Source: Branchiostoma floridae (Eukaryota; Chordata; Leptocardii; Amphioxiformes; Branchiostomatidae). Taken from it: DNA of 62,000 nucleotides. Below the pieces are notes generated by a model. The model did no database searches. It saw only the letters and a list, made by a program, of their open reading frames with translations, and was not told where the DNA came from. Positions 20,349 to 32,310 of this stretch are shown here, one piece after another; positions within the stretch are counted from its first letter, which is position 1; each line of letters starts with the position of its first letter. Position numbers and translations under genes: made by a program. Location: NCBI RefSeq assembly GCF_000003815.2, contig NC_049988.1, forward strand, positions 23,117,488 through 23,179,487. Direction: 5' to 3'.

Positions 20349-21624
20349 GTAAAAACTAAATATACATACAACATGACTGCATTATTGTGAACTATAGGGG
20401 GTAGAGATCATTTCTATAGTATATGTACGACATTGGACAGAAATGTAAGACTTTTCGAGATGACGAAAATGGAGGTGGGGAGGGGGGCATCTTTACCTTC
20501 ACCGAAACAGGTCGGAAACAAAGGGGGAAAAGCTCTTCTACTTCCTATTTATCGTTTCCAAACAAATAATGAACTGGCCAGACCGCTGTCACCATGGTTA
20601 CTGGAGGTGTATCAAACACCCTATGGTGTTCGGTTACATGTAGCAAGTAGCAAGTATCAGGACAGAGCTCGAGGGGCTGGATTATTAATATGTTAGTGTC
20701 TGGCTAACCAGATCTTACTTAAAACGGCTAGTCTACCCAACAGGCGACCGATTAAGGTCGCAGCCCACAGTATTTCTCTGCGACCCCCGTGGTCTATTAC
20801 GTAGGGGCAAAAAAGTAGTGCGGCCGAAATCTGGAAGCGCCTGTAAACAACGTAACGTGAACGACAGTGGGGGATGAGCTTTGCTATATGGTAGTACAAG
20901 AAGTCGACTTTCAGGTGGTATGTGTAAGGTTTTGATGTTTGTCCATTTGGTGTATAAATGCGCGTGACCTTTACAGCTGCCTGCCCCTGTGAGTCGGCTG
21001 CAGTTCCGCATGACCCCGCATGACCCCATTTAAAAGAGGTCTTTACAAAAATTCAAAACGACAACTTTTTCTGTTTTTCAATTATTTTGGTAGGTTATAC
21101 CCTCGACTTCAACATATTAGTTTGTCGTGCTTGAAAACTGCACCCTGCTATGATTTTATCAGCGTCGATGTCAGTCACCTTGTGGTCCTTAACTACAGAA
21201 ATCCCCATAGGTCGAAAACTGTGTTCTGCTACCTTAAATAAAAAAGGCTTAATCTACTCAAGATGACGCTGGGGTCATTTAGGTCATTGGAAGAGACTAC
21301 TGTAAAATGGGTACATCTTTTATCATAGGTTTTATGCTATGAGCTGTAGCCAATCACAAAAAGCTTCGAGCTACATGACCGAAAAAAACCCCAAATAATC
21401 CCTCCTTAGGAACAAATCGCTTATTGTATCATTTTATTCCTCTATAGTGAACATGATTAGTATATTTGAAACATATATTTTGTAATTGCAAAAACACCCT
21501 CCCCCCTTCAAAAAAAAAAGAAAACAACACCTAACCGGGAATAGCTAGGCTAGATCATGTGACTGTTAACATTACTTGTTCTTTATCTTCAAATATCTAG
21601 TTGTGATATTTTCTATTCCATTAG
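20349..21624 (+). other. ZNF2 leader intron
   Basis: Runs from the GTAAAA donor to the TTCTATTCCATTAG acceptor. It contains an X-box-like palindrome GTCACCATGGTTAC (20588-20601). No coding feature. Confidence 0.5.
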
Positions 21625-21630
21625 TTTGAC

Positions 21631-23385
21631 ATGGCAGAGGCAGGTGAGGGGTCTCCTACTGCTGTTCCCCAGAACGTCTGTGATGGGTCTCCTACTGGAA
21701 ATTTATGTGACTGGGATGCAGGTGAAACCGAAGACCAGCCAACAGCGAGCAGGACCAGTGCGGTCAGTCAACCGGAAGCAAACACTGATGAGAAACTCTA
21801 CATGTGTGAGGAGTGTGGGTACAGGTTAGCTTACAACTCAAATTTAACCCAGCATATGAGAACTCATACCGGTGAAAAACCCTACAAGTGTGACCAGTGT
21901 GACTATGTTGCAGCAACGAAAAGCAATTTGGACAAACATCTAGCCATACATAATGGTGATAAGCCCTACATGTGTGGGGAGTGTGGGTACAGGACAGCTC
22001 GGAAATCTACCTTATCCCGACAAATGAGAAAACACACAGGGAAAAAAACTTACAAGTGTGACCAGTGTGACTATTCTGCTGCACGGAAATGTAGTTTAAA
22101 CCAACATCTAGCCAAACACACTGGTGATAAGCCCTACATGTGTGGGGAATGTGGGTACAGAACAGTTCAAAAGTCTCATTTATCTGAACATATGAGAACC
22201 CATACTGGTGAAAAACCCTACAATTGTGACCAGTGTGACTATTCTACTGCACATAAGTCCACTTTGTACAAACATCTAGCCAAACACACTGGTGACAAGC
22301 CCTTCATGTGTGGGGAGTGTGGGTACAGGGCAGCTCAGAAGTCTCATTTATCTGACCATATGAGAACTCACACTGGCGAAAAACCCTACAAGTGTGACCA
22401 GTGTGACTATTCTGCAGCACAAAAGTCCACCTTAAATGAACATTTAGCCATGCACACAGGGGAAAAACCCTACAAGTGTGACCAGTGTGACTATTCTACT
22501 GCACATAAGTCCACTTTGTACAAACATCTAGCCAAACACACTGGTGATAAGCCCTACATGTGTGGGGAGTGTGGGTACAGGACAGCTCAGAAATCTACCT
22601 TATCCCGACATATGAGAACACACACAGGCGAAAAACCCTACAAGTGTGACCAGTGTGACTATTCTGCTGTACAGATGTTCACCTTGAAGCAACATATAGC
22701 CAAACACACTGGTGATAAGCCCTACATGTGTGGGGAATGTGCATACAGGACAGCTCAGAAGTCTGACTTATCCCAACACATGAAAACTCATACCGGTGAA
22801 AAACCCTACAAGTGTGACCAGTGTGACTATTCTGCTTCACGAAAATCCTATTTGGACCTACATCAAGCCAAACATACTGGTGATAAACCCTACATGTGTG
22901 GTGAATGTGGGTTCAAGACAGCTAAGAAGTCTCATTTAGCCGTACATATAAGAACTCATACTGGAGAAAAACCCTACAAGTGTGACCAGTGTGACTATTC
23001 TGCTGTACAGAAGTCCACCTTGAAGCAACATATAGCCAAACACACCGGTGATAAGCCCTACATGTGTGGTGAATGTGGGTACAGGACAGCTTACAAGTCT
23101 GACTTAGTAAAACATATGAGAACTCATACTGGTGTAAAACCCTACAATTGTGACCTGTGTGACTATTCTGCTGCAGATAAGTCCGCCTTGAACCGACATC
23201 TAGCCACACACACTGGTGACAAACCCTACATGTGTGGAGAGTGCGGATACAGGACAGCTCAGAGGTCTGACTTAACCCTACATATGAGAACTCATACCGG
23301 TGAAAGACCCTACAAGTGTGACCAGTGTGACTATTCTGCTGCGCTGAAATCCACTTTGGACAACCATCGTTATATGCACTGTTGA
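21631..23385 (+). CDS. C2H2 zinc-finger protein ZNF2 (intact, 19 fingers)
   Basis: Encodes 584 residues: a leader (MAEAGEGSPTAVPQNVCDGS...) followed by 19 C2H2 fingers to the C-terminus, predicted to bind DNA in the nucleus. Fingers alternate A (YMCGECGYR) and B (YKCDQCDYS) types. The exception is fingers 8-9, where two B fingers adjoin and finger 9 is identical in its helix to finger 6 (STAHKSTLYKHLAKH), a sign of unequal exchange. Finger 3 has Gln in place of the first zinc-binding His (SRQMRKH). The start is six bases after the acceptor at 21624. It is the longest and only unbroken copy of the three. Helix residues differ strongly between fingers, while the framework is nearly constant. 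Confidence 0.92.
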   Translation: MAEAGEGSPTAVPQNVCDGSPTGNLCDWDAGETEDQPTASRTSAVSQPEANTDEKLYMCEECGYRLAYNSNLTQHMRTHTGEKPYKCDQCDYVAATKSNLDKHLAIHNGDKPYMCGECGYRTARKSTLSRQMRKHTGKKTYKCDQCDYSAARKCSLNQHLAKHTGDKPYMCGECGYRTVQKSHLSEHMRTHTGEKPYNCDQCDYSTAHKSTLYKHLAKHTGDKPFMCGECGYRAAQKSHLSDHMRTHTGEKPYKCDQCDYSAAQKSTLNEHLAMHTGEKPYKCDQCDYSTAHKSTLYKHLAKHTGDKPYMCGECGYRTAQKSTLSRHMRTHTGEKPYKCDQCDYSAVQMFTLKQHIAKHTGDKPYMCGECAYRTAQKSDLSQHMKTHTGEKPYKCDQCDYSASRKSYLDLHQAKHTGDKPYMCGECGFKTAKKSHLAVHIRTHTGEKPYKCDQCDYSAVQKSTLKQHIAKHTGDKPYMCGECGYRTAYKSDLVKHMRTHTGVKPYNCDLCDYSAADKSALNRHLATHTGDKPYMCGECGYRTAQRSDLTLHMRTHTGERPYKCDQCDYSAALKSTLDNHRYMHC

Positions 23386-25000
23386 AAAACAATTTATGTC
23401 TGAGGAAAATGCTTTCGACTCCTTTATCCAAATAGATAGCGTACAAGTGTTGTATGTCATCTAGCTGTATAAATCAGATCGATGAGAAACTCTGATTTCG
23501 CACACGTACTGAGGGAGTTGAAGACATCTATAGATGTCATATCACGGCAAAGTCTTGGTCAGAACATGGACAGAAAACTGCTGCAGTCTCCAGACTACCG
23601 CCACTGGTTCCGCTGTCGCCATGGAGACACATGGTAAACAACTACAATGTGACAGTACCACAACATAGTTATGATGCTTTGACACTACTACTCCAATTTG
23701 AGAGACATGGTACACCAGAGGTTTTAATACCAGTAATGATTTCAAACGAGGTTAGAACAAAAAGATGGGCATGCTAACGATTTAGTGATATGCGTACTGG
23801 TGTTACATTGCGCTATGATATGTTGCTGTGCTATTGTATTTTACTACATGTACTATTAAACAGTGCTATTCATATACACAATGCAATGATTGCGTGCGAA
23901 GCTGTATTTGTAGACATTGAATTAATCGTTGTTTCAATGTATATGTCGGTCTCCTTGCCCCGGTCTTAAAACCTATAATGTAATATTTGGTGTATATATG
24001 GCCGTATATTGGACAAGTGCCCACAGGACTCATTTTACATGTTTGGTATTTGAAAATTAATCATTTTTATCAAAAATGCACATTTTGTTTGTCGTCGTGT
24101 GCCCTGGTATGAAAACGAAATAACTTAAAAAGGTGCGGCTGGGGCGCGCATAGAAACACATTCATTGCTTTATTCAAAGTCGTTGTCATTCACAACTTAG
24201 ACATTATTGGGGAAGTTTGGGCATTTTCAGGCCACAAATATCAGTTATGGCTCCTATGTCACTGCCAAATAACCTTAAATTTCGTATGACATTACCTATT
24301 ACATGTGACTGCCACACGTATGGCATTTACCACTTAAATCTATCTATTGGGGATTTTATTCGTGCTAATTTCAGGCCAAACGTTATCTCTTTAGCTCTTA
24401 TGTCGATGTATTGCAATGGCATTTCTTGAAATGTGGTGTTGGTTTGCCTAGGAAATATGTCCACCGGTCGTCATTCAGATTGGTGACATCCATCCCTTCA
24501 AAATTATTGTTTGGGGATTTTAGGCTATTTTTAGACCACAAATACATATTTTGTAAGCTCCTTACAGTTCAGTCCCTGGCTGCAACCCCCCCCCCCCCCC
24601 CAAATAACAATTGCAATAACAAGGAGTTGTTTGGAAGATTCCATTTTCACTCGCTCTTTGCAAGAGTCCACTTTTCATGGAGATCAAATTGGAAATTCTG
24701 TATTGGATACAATTGATTTGGTAAGATTCTGTATTGAAATAACTACCTGTAAGGAACATACCATTCAAACACGGGAGGACATAGAAAATATATGTAAACA
24801 TTAAACACGAGGGGATATAAAACATTTATTTATAGACCATTTCTACCCAAAGGAAGGGATAGAGAGTGAAATCTATTGTTTCATCAACAAACAATCATCA
24901 TTATTATTATCATTATGATGATAATGATGTCAGTACCCAAAGTGGTGGGCGAGGATTATATTACATTTAATAGTTTAAATGAGATTTGTTTTATGTTTCT
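23386..25000. other. ZNF2 3' flank, no gene seen
   Basis: The first part aligns with the ZNF3 3' flank (33545-34500) and the second with the ZNF1 3' flank (6720-8000). It has a C run near 24587-24601 and an ATT/ATG microsatellite near 24898. No supported coding region. Confidence 0.6.
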
Positions 25001-25464
25001 CCCTCCCAGCTCAGATTAACGTCTTTCCCCAGAAAATTAGTCTGCCTCTTGCAGAAAAACAAAATACCATTCGCACCACCTAAGGCCACGTGACTCCTCC
25101 AGGTTTAAGTAAGTGTGACCTTACGTCACCAGACTAATCAAGGTATGTAAATGTTGCCAAACACTGCACAGTACAATCAAAATGTACGAGAAAGCAAAGC
25201 CGGTCAAAATGCAAGCGCTGTCTGTCCCCCTCCCTCCCTCTTCTCTCTCTCTCTCCAGCCTCTATCCAACTTCTTTTCTCCAGAAAATTAGTCTGCCTCT
25301 GCAGAAAAACAACATTTCATCTTCGTCACGTCATACCGCGTCATCCCTCTAAATATGGGCAAGACATCCTCAATTCTCCAGACTAATCATGGCATTATTG
25401 TCCATATTCATGCACCTTGACGTTGGCTGCTGTACAGTTCGCCTGTTGTCTGTAGAGTACGGTC

Positions 25465-27639
25465 ATGTACGAGCAAGCAGAGCCGGTCCGGTCCCCTTTC
25501 TCGCGCCCTGACAGCGGCCAAAGCAGCGGGCCGCCGCCCAAACCCCCTCCTGTCCGTCAGGGTGGTTCCCGCGGGCGTGTCCGCCATGGCAACGGCGCTT
25601 CTGACAAGTTACAAGAAGACCAAGAAGCGTCTTCACACACGTACGAAGAAGCGGAGGTGGTGAAACGTTACGAAACGTGCACGTCTGCAGGTATCCGAAG
25701 TTTTTCTAGCCTGCAATATTAGTTATATTATTTTCATCATCAGAAAACAATTTTCCGTGAGAGATGATCTATCGACATTGATGACCTTGAATTTAGATTA
25801 TTATCTATATTTGTCTACCTTCGATATACGTATAGAGTGATAATGGATGCCTATAACGAGGAAAGAGTTATCATATGGATATGCTACAATTCTCATAGTG
25901 CTTGGCATCCTTGAATGACATTCACAATACCTGAGATACAATGTTCCAGCAATAAAAACATTGAACCTTGCCATTGTCTTATGTTCTTCCTGTGTCATTT
26001 CTTTCATTAATCTTTGCTTTGACTTATGGAGTTGATCTTGAGCTCAATATTTTTCTCCTCACAGACCGCACGTATCCGGGTGGAGCAAGCCGTGGTGCCC
26101 TCTGTAGCTTTATCCGCTCCCACCGCAGCTGCATCGCCGCCGGCATTGCCGTACTGATCGCTGTGGGACTCGCCTCTCTGACGTTCATCAATAAAGAGGT
26201 AAACACTCTGGTGCAGGTTTTAACACTGTTTGTCTTGTCAATTTACTCGCAAGGCTAACAAAAGAACGTGTCTTTGTGTTCCCACAAGCTATTTTAAGGT
26301 TTAGTATTCTGACGTACGTTTTTAGGAAATAACCCAACTGTCCACTACTGTTGACGCCTTGAAGCGCGACCAAGACGACATGCGCCAACTGTCCACCACT
26401 GTTGACGCCTTGAAGCGTGACCAAGACGACATGCGCCAACTGTCCGCCACTGTCGACGCCTTGAAGCGTGACCAACACGACATGCGCCAACTGTCCACCA
26501 CTGTTGACGCCTTGAAGCGCGACCAAGACGACATGCGCCAACTGTCCACCACTGTTGACGCATTGAAGCGCGACCTGGACAGCGAGCGCAGTCGAGTCAC
26601 TGACTTGGAGCAGCGTCTTCGAGAGTTGCGTAAGATGCCAGTTAATTTGGGTTTTAGTTATTGCGTGTACTACTTGAGAGGATGAACCTAAAATTATCAT
26701 TGGTATAAAAACAGGAACTTTTGCGACATTATTATTATGAAACAGATAATGTGTGGCATTATTTATCACATGAGATGAAATATCTTGTTAATTATTTTAA
26801 TACTCTTTTACTGTCTTTATTTACTTGTTATGCTGGTATTCTGTAGAAGCACATCTGATGAATTTATATGATTAGATTTGAATTGTTGCCTTTTCATGTC
26901 TATACGTTAGTCTGATGTTAATGTTAAACTTGTTTTCCAGCATCTTGCCCTAAAGGCTACACAGAGTTCCGTGGAATCTGCTACAAGGCCTTCAACACAG
27001 GTAAGACCTTCGGCGATGCGGCCGCGGCCTGTGGTGAAGACGGCGGCACACTTGCCATGCCCCGAGACGCCGAGACCAACACCTTCCTGATCTCCTTGCG
27101 CAAGTCCGTGAGTGACGAGGGAGGTTTCTGGTTCGGCCTTCACGATTAGCGTGAAGAGGGACGCTTTGAGTGGGTGGATGGTTCTGCACTTGGGACGTAC
27201 AACTCCTGGGCTCCTGGACAGCCAAATAACTATGACGGCAACCAGGATTGCGTTTGTTACTCCACAGCCTCATCGCGGAAGGACAAGTGGGTTGACTTCT
27301 CATGCTTCTGGCCGTATCGCTTCATATGCCAGGCTGTTCCAGGTAGGTACATTTATGAGGGAAACCAGGATTGCGTTCTTTACTCAACATACTGGAAAGA
27401 CAGTTGGGAAGACTGGTTATGGCTTATGCTACGTGCAGACAGGCCGTTTCGTTTCATATGCCAGGCTGTCCCAGGTACTTCTTATAACCTTACCGTTTCC
27501 TGAAACCCTTCTTTCTAGAAAACATGTCGCAGCTCAAGTCTTCATCAGACTAATCACGTTAGACCCTTGATATAAACTATTTCAAAGCACATCACTCCAT
27601 GTATCTCATGTCTGATGTTCATTTTCAGGTCGTCCCTAG
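25465..27639 (+). pseudogene. C-type lectin CTL2 with nonsense codon
   Basis: Exons parallel to CTL1: 25465-25690, 26065-26198, 26326-26629, 26941-27342 (or to 27474) and 27629-27639. All phases agree. The product has the same cytoplasmic tail, transmembrane helix and five 17-residue stalk repeats. In the CTLD exon, CAC GAT CAG of CTL1 is CAC GAT TAG (27147-27149), a C-to-T nonsense change at about codon 291 that removes the second half of the lectin fold. Past the stop the domain is well preserved and has more canonical calcium-site residues than CTL1 (QPN, WVD). The lesion may be recent, an allele or an assembly error. The cassette exon of CTL1 is absent. Confidence 0.8.
27343..27474 (+). 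repeat. Duplicated C-terminal half-CTLD in CTL2
   Basis: Directly after the normal exon end, 132 bases (44 codons) continue in frame and repeat the end of the domain: YEGNQDCVLYSTYWKDSWED ... FRFICQAVPG, ending at another CCCAG|GTACTT donor. Both donors leave the same phase, so the upstream one would splice the copy out. Confidence 0.75.
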
Positions 27640-28972
27640 GACAGGCGGAACTATCTCCATCATTGTAAACCGGCCCTACAGACATCTGCAGTAAAACTAC
27701 TAGCCAGTCAAACGATTTAGTTTGGCCGTATGACGTTCATCACTGTTTGGGCGGCTGAGAAGACAAACTGTAATCGCTTAAAAAGCTTCACTCAAGACAT
27801 GGCCGCAAACCAGCTCTCTGGACGTGTCCAGTAAAAATAAGATAAAAATACGGGTCAGTATAAAAACGTTAAAATGTAGCAATAGGCCCAAACAGTACTT
27901 TGTTTACAAGTTTGTTGAGTAGTAAAATAGCACAAGAGAAAGAGTGAATAGGCACCAAAGCAATGAATCAGTACTAAGTACAATTTTAGACACGCCTCAC
28001 TTCTAATATATATTGCAGAGAATGTACCCATATATTTTTGCACGTAGCCAGAAGGCTTTGTTTTACATAGTGAAGTCTAAAAAGTGATAAGATGGTGGTT
28101 TGGCAGTGTCAGATACATTACTACTTCTACATAAACGTTTCCTAAAAACGGGAAACACAGACAAATTGCAAGCGCTTAAAACTTGCAAATTCATTGTTTT
28201 CACAGTAGAATGACTACTCTTTGTTGTTCTCGAAAACTAGGAAAATGCGTAATGCCATAACAACCTAGTATTTATTGATGGAAGGTCCTTTAAGAATTGT
28301 CTTTATAAAAGCTGGTACACTGTGCTCACTGTGTGAGTCTGAACCACTGAAGAAGCCATATCGGTGAAACCGATCTGTACATGTGTGACACTAAATTAAG
28401 GTTACCAACAGGAACTGCGGCTCCAGTTGTTTTACCGAGGGGTGAGTGTGGTGAGAAAGACGTCGGTTAGCGTGAGGATCAGTCCGCTCAATATATAATA
28501 AATGTCCAACGTTTTGACACTGACCATTGAAATGTTGTACCCAAAACTGTGTTCCACTCATGGCGTCTTTCTCTTAACCAAGGCAGCCCGGACACACGTA
28601 AGTCCTGCTTTAGAACAAATCCTTCATTCTTGTCGTTTCATCTGGAAGTTGTTTTTGTTCTTCCATTGAGAGTTTGTGTGTTTTCCTTCAAAATACATGC
28701 TTTATAACAAGACTCTAACCCAGCAAACGGCCCCCTAGCGCCCAAGCTTATATTGCACCGTTAGGTAATCCCCACACTTGGTAGCATTTTGACATAAAAA
28801 TAGAATCTATAAATAGACAAACAAATAAAACACTGTTGCATTTATTCAAACTTTCATTTTTTCCAAAGACCCTTAAGTCGGTTCGTGTGACAGACTACTA
28901 AAGTACATTGAGGAAAACTTCACCCTGATCAATTGATCACAAACCTTATTCCTTTCCATAGCGCTGCATATC
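27640..28972. other. CTL2 3' flank, no gene seen
   Basis: Aligned with 11002-12548. It includes the GCT empty site (28973-28975) for the CACTA-like element. No conserved frame. Confidence 0.6.
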
Positions 28973-29112
28973 CGGACACATTCATTTGTCCAGTAATACT
29001 CCACTCAACAGGATGCATGGACCATGACTCTTTAAAAAAAATGTACTGTACTAATACTAGTAATATTAGCATTATACCAATTTATTTCTCTTATTAAAAA
29101 GACAACTTAGTA

Positions 29113-29466
29113 CGGAACTATCAAGCTTGTTTACATATAAAGAGACACATTATAAACAGACACATTGCATTATCACTTACCAATACAAGGTGTGAAAAGT
29201 CTGAAATATGATTACGTTAACAACTGATCATTACCTCATTATCTATTATGTAAAAGTACAATAAGAAGGAAGGAATAAAGGACAACGAAAGGTCGAATAA
29301 TAAAGGCAGCTCCTCTGAAGTGTAGGCGGAACACGCTACACACTGAATGTGGATAAGCAGGCAATAAATAACCTTTCACCCCACCATGCCAGTCACCTTT
29401 CACCCCTTGCTGCTCCAAACGCTTGCGGGAGGATTGTGCGGAAGTAATAATCATCACTGGAAGCAG
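29113..29466 (+). other. Copy-C spacer and ZNF3 leader exon
   Basis: Aligned with the ZNF2 leader. Donor AAGCAG|GTAAGAAC at 29466/29467. It lacks the AG that could serve as an internal acceptor in the other copies (CTTGCGGGAGG), so this AG is probably not a splice site in any copy. Confidence 0.45.
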
Positions 29467-29539
29467 GTAAGAACGAGATATCCATACAGCATGACTGCAT
29501 CATTACCTGCATGTATGCAGGTATGGTTTTGATGCTGGT

Positions 29540-30140
29540 GGGAACTTTTCGGTAGCCGGGGATGTAGGGCGCTGTATCTCGTGAACGGATGGTGCGAGCA
29601 CGACGATTTTTGGTACGTGGGTTGGGGGTGGTAGCCTGACACTCAGGTTTGATTTTGGGCCTCCTGGCGTTTGAACTTGACATTGCAGGTGGCATTTTTG
29701 GTGTTTTTGGGGCACTTTTGGCGCTGTGTGTCCGGAACGATACGCGCGATTGCGACGATTTTTGGTGCATGGGTGGGGGGTTGTTGCCTGTTGCCTAGGA
29801 TTGACTTTGGGCCTTGTCGCGTTTGAACTTGACCCGGCAGGTCGAATTTTGTGTCCGGGAGGGGTGTTTCCGGAGTTATATCTTCTGAACGGCTGGTGCT
29901 GGCGCGATGATATTTGGCACATGTGTCGGCGGTGGCTGAATAATGCTCAATTTTGATTTTGGCGCCCTTGGTGCTTGAACTTGACATTTTAGGTTACCTT
30001 TTGTGCGGGCACGGGGCGTGCGCTGTATCTCCGGAATGCAAGGTACCATTGTGTTGCTATTTGGTACGTGAGTTGTTTGTAGTGTCCTGGTGGTCAGGTT
30101 TGATTTTGGGCCTCCTAGTGCTTGAACTTGATACTGTATA
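29540..30140. repeat. ~150-bp tandem array, four units
   Basis: TTGAACTTGA recurs at 29671, 29823, 29975 and 30122 (steps 152, 152, 147), together with ATTTTGGGCCTCCT and a degenerate ATCTCGTGAACGG word. Confidence 0.9.
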
Positions 30141-30202
30141 GGTTGACCCTGTTTTAGTGTGGTTGGGGCATCCTCCCAATATCTGCTTGGTTTTAAAAAC
30201 AG

Positions 30203-30323
30203 ATTATGGTTGGGTGTAGAACCATCATCTGGCCTGGGCCACCTTCAATGTATCAGGTTACTTAGTGGCACTGACAGTTTGCCAGATGACGGGAGTGTAC
30301 AAGATTATATATCTGTTGGTCAG
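30203..30323 (+). CDS. Candidate exon with ubiquitin-like sequence
   Basis: A 121-base open segment between AAAAACAG and GGTCAG|GTATAAT encodes LWLGVEPSSGLGHLQCIRLL then SGTDSLPDDGSVQDYISVGQ. The spacing resembles ubiquitin-fold sequences (hydrophobic strand, gly/pro turn, L-x-D-G-x-x-x-x-D-Y). No upstream exon was found. The resemblance is by eye only. Confidence 0.3.
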
Positions 30324-30423
30324 GTATAATTGGAGTTTGCTTATCACTCTTTGTGGTGTTTCTAGAGCTGTATAGTACTGAGTTTTAAGTTCCGGTACAA
30401 GTTCCTTTACCCTGTTGGCAATC

Positions 30424-30495
30424 ATGGTTGAACTGAAGAAGATGCAATTTTCTAATGTGGAGGAGAACTGTATAGAGTGTGGGCATAAGAGAAAG
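30424..30495 (+). CDS. Candidate first exon with CxxC
   Basis: ATG followed by 24 codons (MVELKKMQFSNVEENCIECG, then HKRK) up to a good donor GAAAG|GTATGTG. It contains a C-x2-C-x-H pattern that could start a zinc-binding module. It lies 100 bases after the ubiquitin-like segment inside the insertion. No downstream partner exon was identified. Confidence 0.3.
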
Positions 30496-30612
30496 GTATG
30501 TGTATGATTTGTCCTGTGTTTCTTTTTGTTTCTTTGGTAATGCCATTTCCATACTGTATACAGGTAATTTGTTGTTTTGGGCTAGTCATATTCGCTTGGT
30601 TTTTGGGCCTGC

Positions 30613-30852
30613 TTAATCTATGGTACAGGCAGGGTTAAGTGGTGGAGGCTTAGCTTTGTTCTGTTTTAAATTCAGTATCGTTTGTTGCATTTTGTCGCGG
30701 CAAATATATGATGAAATTCCCCTTCTAAGCAACTGCTCATTGGTTTGTGGGGATGTTTGCTGGGTGTTTGCTTTGACTACAACAGCTTCTGAACTTTTCA
30801 AAGCTTCCATTGCCAGCAGCTTGCCATCTATAAATGGAATTGACAAGGACAT
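30613..30852 (-). CDS. 79-aa ORF, hypothetical
   Basis: Minus-strand frame starting MSLSIPFIDGKLLAMEALKS, hydrophilic and protein-like in composition (Gln, Ser, Lys rich), with no domain recognised. It overlaps an 85-aa plus-strand ORF and only one, if either, can be real. It lies within the 2-kb insertion. Confidence 0.2.
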   Translation of the reverse strand: MSLSIPFIDGKLLAMEALKSSEAVVVKANTQQTSPQTNEQLLRRGISSYICRDKMQQTILNLKQNKAKPPPLNPACTID

Positions 30853-32310
30853 TTTTCATAGTAAATTATGCTGTTAAATTTGGCTTAGATACTACAGGAG
30901 ATTTAGGTTTGGGTTGGATGGATTGAATGAAAATATCATACCACCCTGGGGACTAACTGTTGCTGCTGCATGGGGGCTACCACTATTCATGTTGTCTAAT
31001 GTCTATGGAACTACAGATAAAAGTATCATTGGTCAAATTATGCGAGTAACATTCCGAACATAACAAGTGAATAACATCCCAGAAATAAATCTTTAATGAA
31101 TATCATTGGAAGAACACAAACCAAGGAGACTTAGCAGCTGCATTAGGTCAGTACATTGAAATAGGAAGATATTAGTATATCATGTGACAGAGTAACTACA
31201 TGTGCATGGGCCATCTGAGACAAAAAAAGGTAGCGTCTCAACAACTTCAAAGTACTGTGGTTGGTTACATACTTAAGAAATCCAAAATAAGTAATGTTCA
31301 TCCCTGTCCAAACTTACAAATTCAGAAAATGGAATTTCAGAGTCAGACTTTTGCATGGTGCACAACCAACACGGTAAAAAGCTCATTTTTCCAACCACGT
31401 ACCACAGACAAAAAGGCAAAAATACCCAATAGGTCTACAGAAACCCAATACATTTCATGCAGGCCTGAGGTCTACGAACTCTTGTTATTATTGTGACGAA
31501 AATGCGGGTGGGGAGGTGGGCATCTTTACCTTCACGGAAACAAAGGAAAACATTTTTTTTTGTTCCGTTTCTCCTATTTATCTTCTCAAGACAGACAAAG
31601 TATATAACCTAGACCAGGCAGCTGTAACCATGGTAACTGGAGGTGTATCAAACACCCTGTGGTGTTCAATGTACTAATCTCCAAGCAGATCCTACGGTGC
31701 CATCTATCTTCTTCTCCTCCAGACAAGAAAGGTATGTAGCCTAGACCAGACCGCTGTCACCATGGTTACTGGAGGTGTAGCAGACACCTGTGGTTTTCGG
31801 TTACAATACATGTAGCAAGTATCAGGACAAAGCTCAAGTCAATGGAGTAGATTATGCATGATTTTGTGTAAGACTAAACAAGTCTTGTTTAAATCGGCTA
31901 GTCTACCCGACAGGCAACGGAAAAATCTATTAAAGATGTCGCTGGGGTCATTTAGGTCATTGGAAGAGACTACTGTAAAATGGATAGATCTTTTATAATA
32001 TGTTTTATGCAATGAGCTGTAGCCAATCACAAAAAGCTTCGAGATACATGACCGAAAAAAATCCCTCCTTGGGAATAATTCGCTTATTGTATCATTTTAT
32101 TCCTGTATAGTGAACATGATTAGTACTAGTATATTTAAAACATATATATTTTGTAAAATTGCAACCCCCCCTCAAAAAAAAAACGGATTAGCTTGTTAGG
32201 CTAGATCATGTGACTGTTAACGTTACTTGTTCTTTATCTTTAACTTTATCTATCTAGCTTTAATTGACGTATTTCTTCTTTTCTAATATTTTCTATTCCA
32301 TTAGTTTGGC

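Larger units (their letters stand above)
29505..31490. mobile_element. 2-kb insertion in the ZNF3 leader intron
   Basis: Copy C follows copy B up to GACTGCATCATT, departs, and rejoins at TGACGAAAATG near 31495. The left end reads ATTACCTGCATGTATGCAGG and the right end ATTTCATGCAGGCCTGAGG...CTCTTGTTATT. Very similar ends bound a roughly 260-base segment at 40884-41148, so the two look like long and short members of one unnamed family. Inverted ACCTGCATG/CATGCAGG words sit near both termini. It contains a 150-bp tandem array and exon-like segments. Confidence 0.55.
29467..32304 (+). other. ZNF3 leader intron
   Basis: From the donor at 29466/29467 to the acceptor TTCTATTCCATTAG at 32304, lengthened by the 2-kb insertion. 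The segment homologous to the ZNF2 intron is itself locally duplicated (31610-31665 and 31735-31810). X-box-like palindromes lie at 31624-31637 and 31756-31769. Confidence 0.5.

Noticed and set aside
22922-23446. 174-aa minus-strand ORF with repeated Cys/His
   Set aside because: Antisense shadow of the ZNF2 finger array.
28340-28395. CACTGAAGAAGCC...GGTGAAACCGATC considered as a second hammerhead (also 11985-12035)
   Set aside because: The CTGATGA core is not intact, the GAAA/helix III context is wrong and copy A diverges in the core.
29393-29922. Several overlapping minus-strand ORFs of 60-140 aa
   Set aside because: They lie across the 150-bp tandem array, and three frames are open in parallel.
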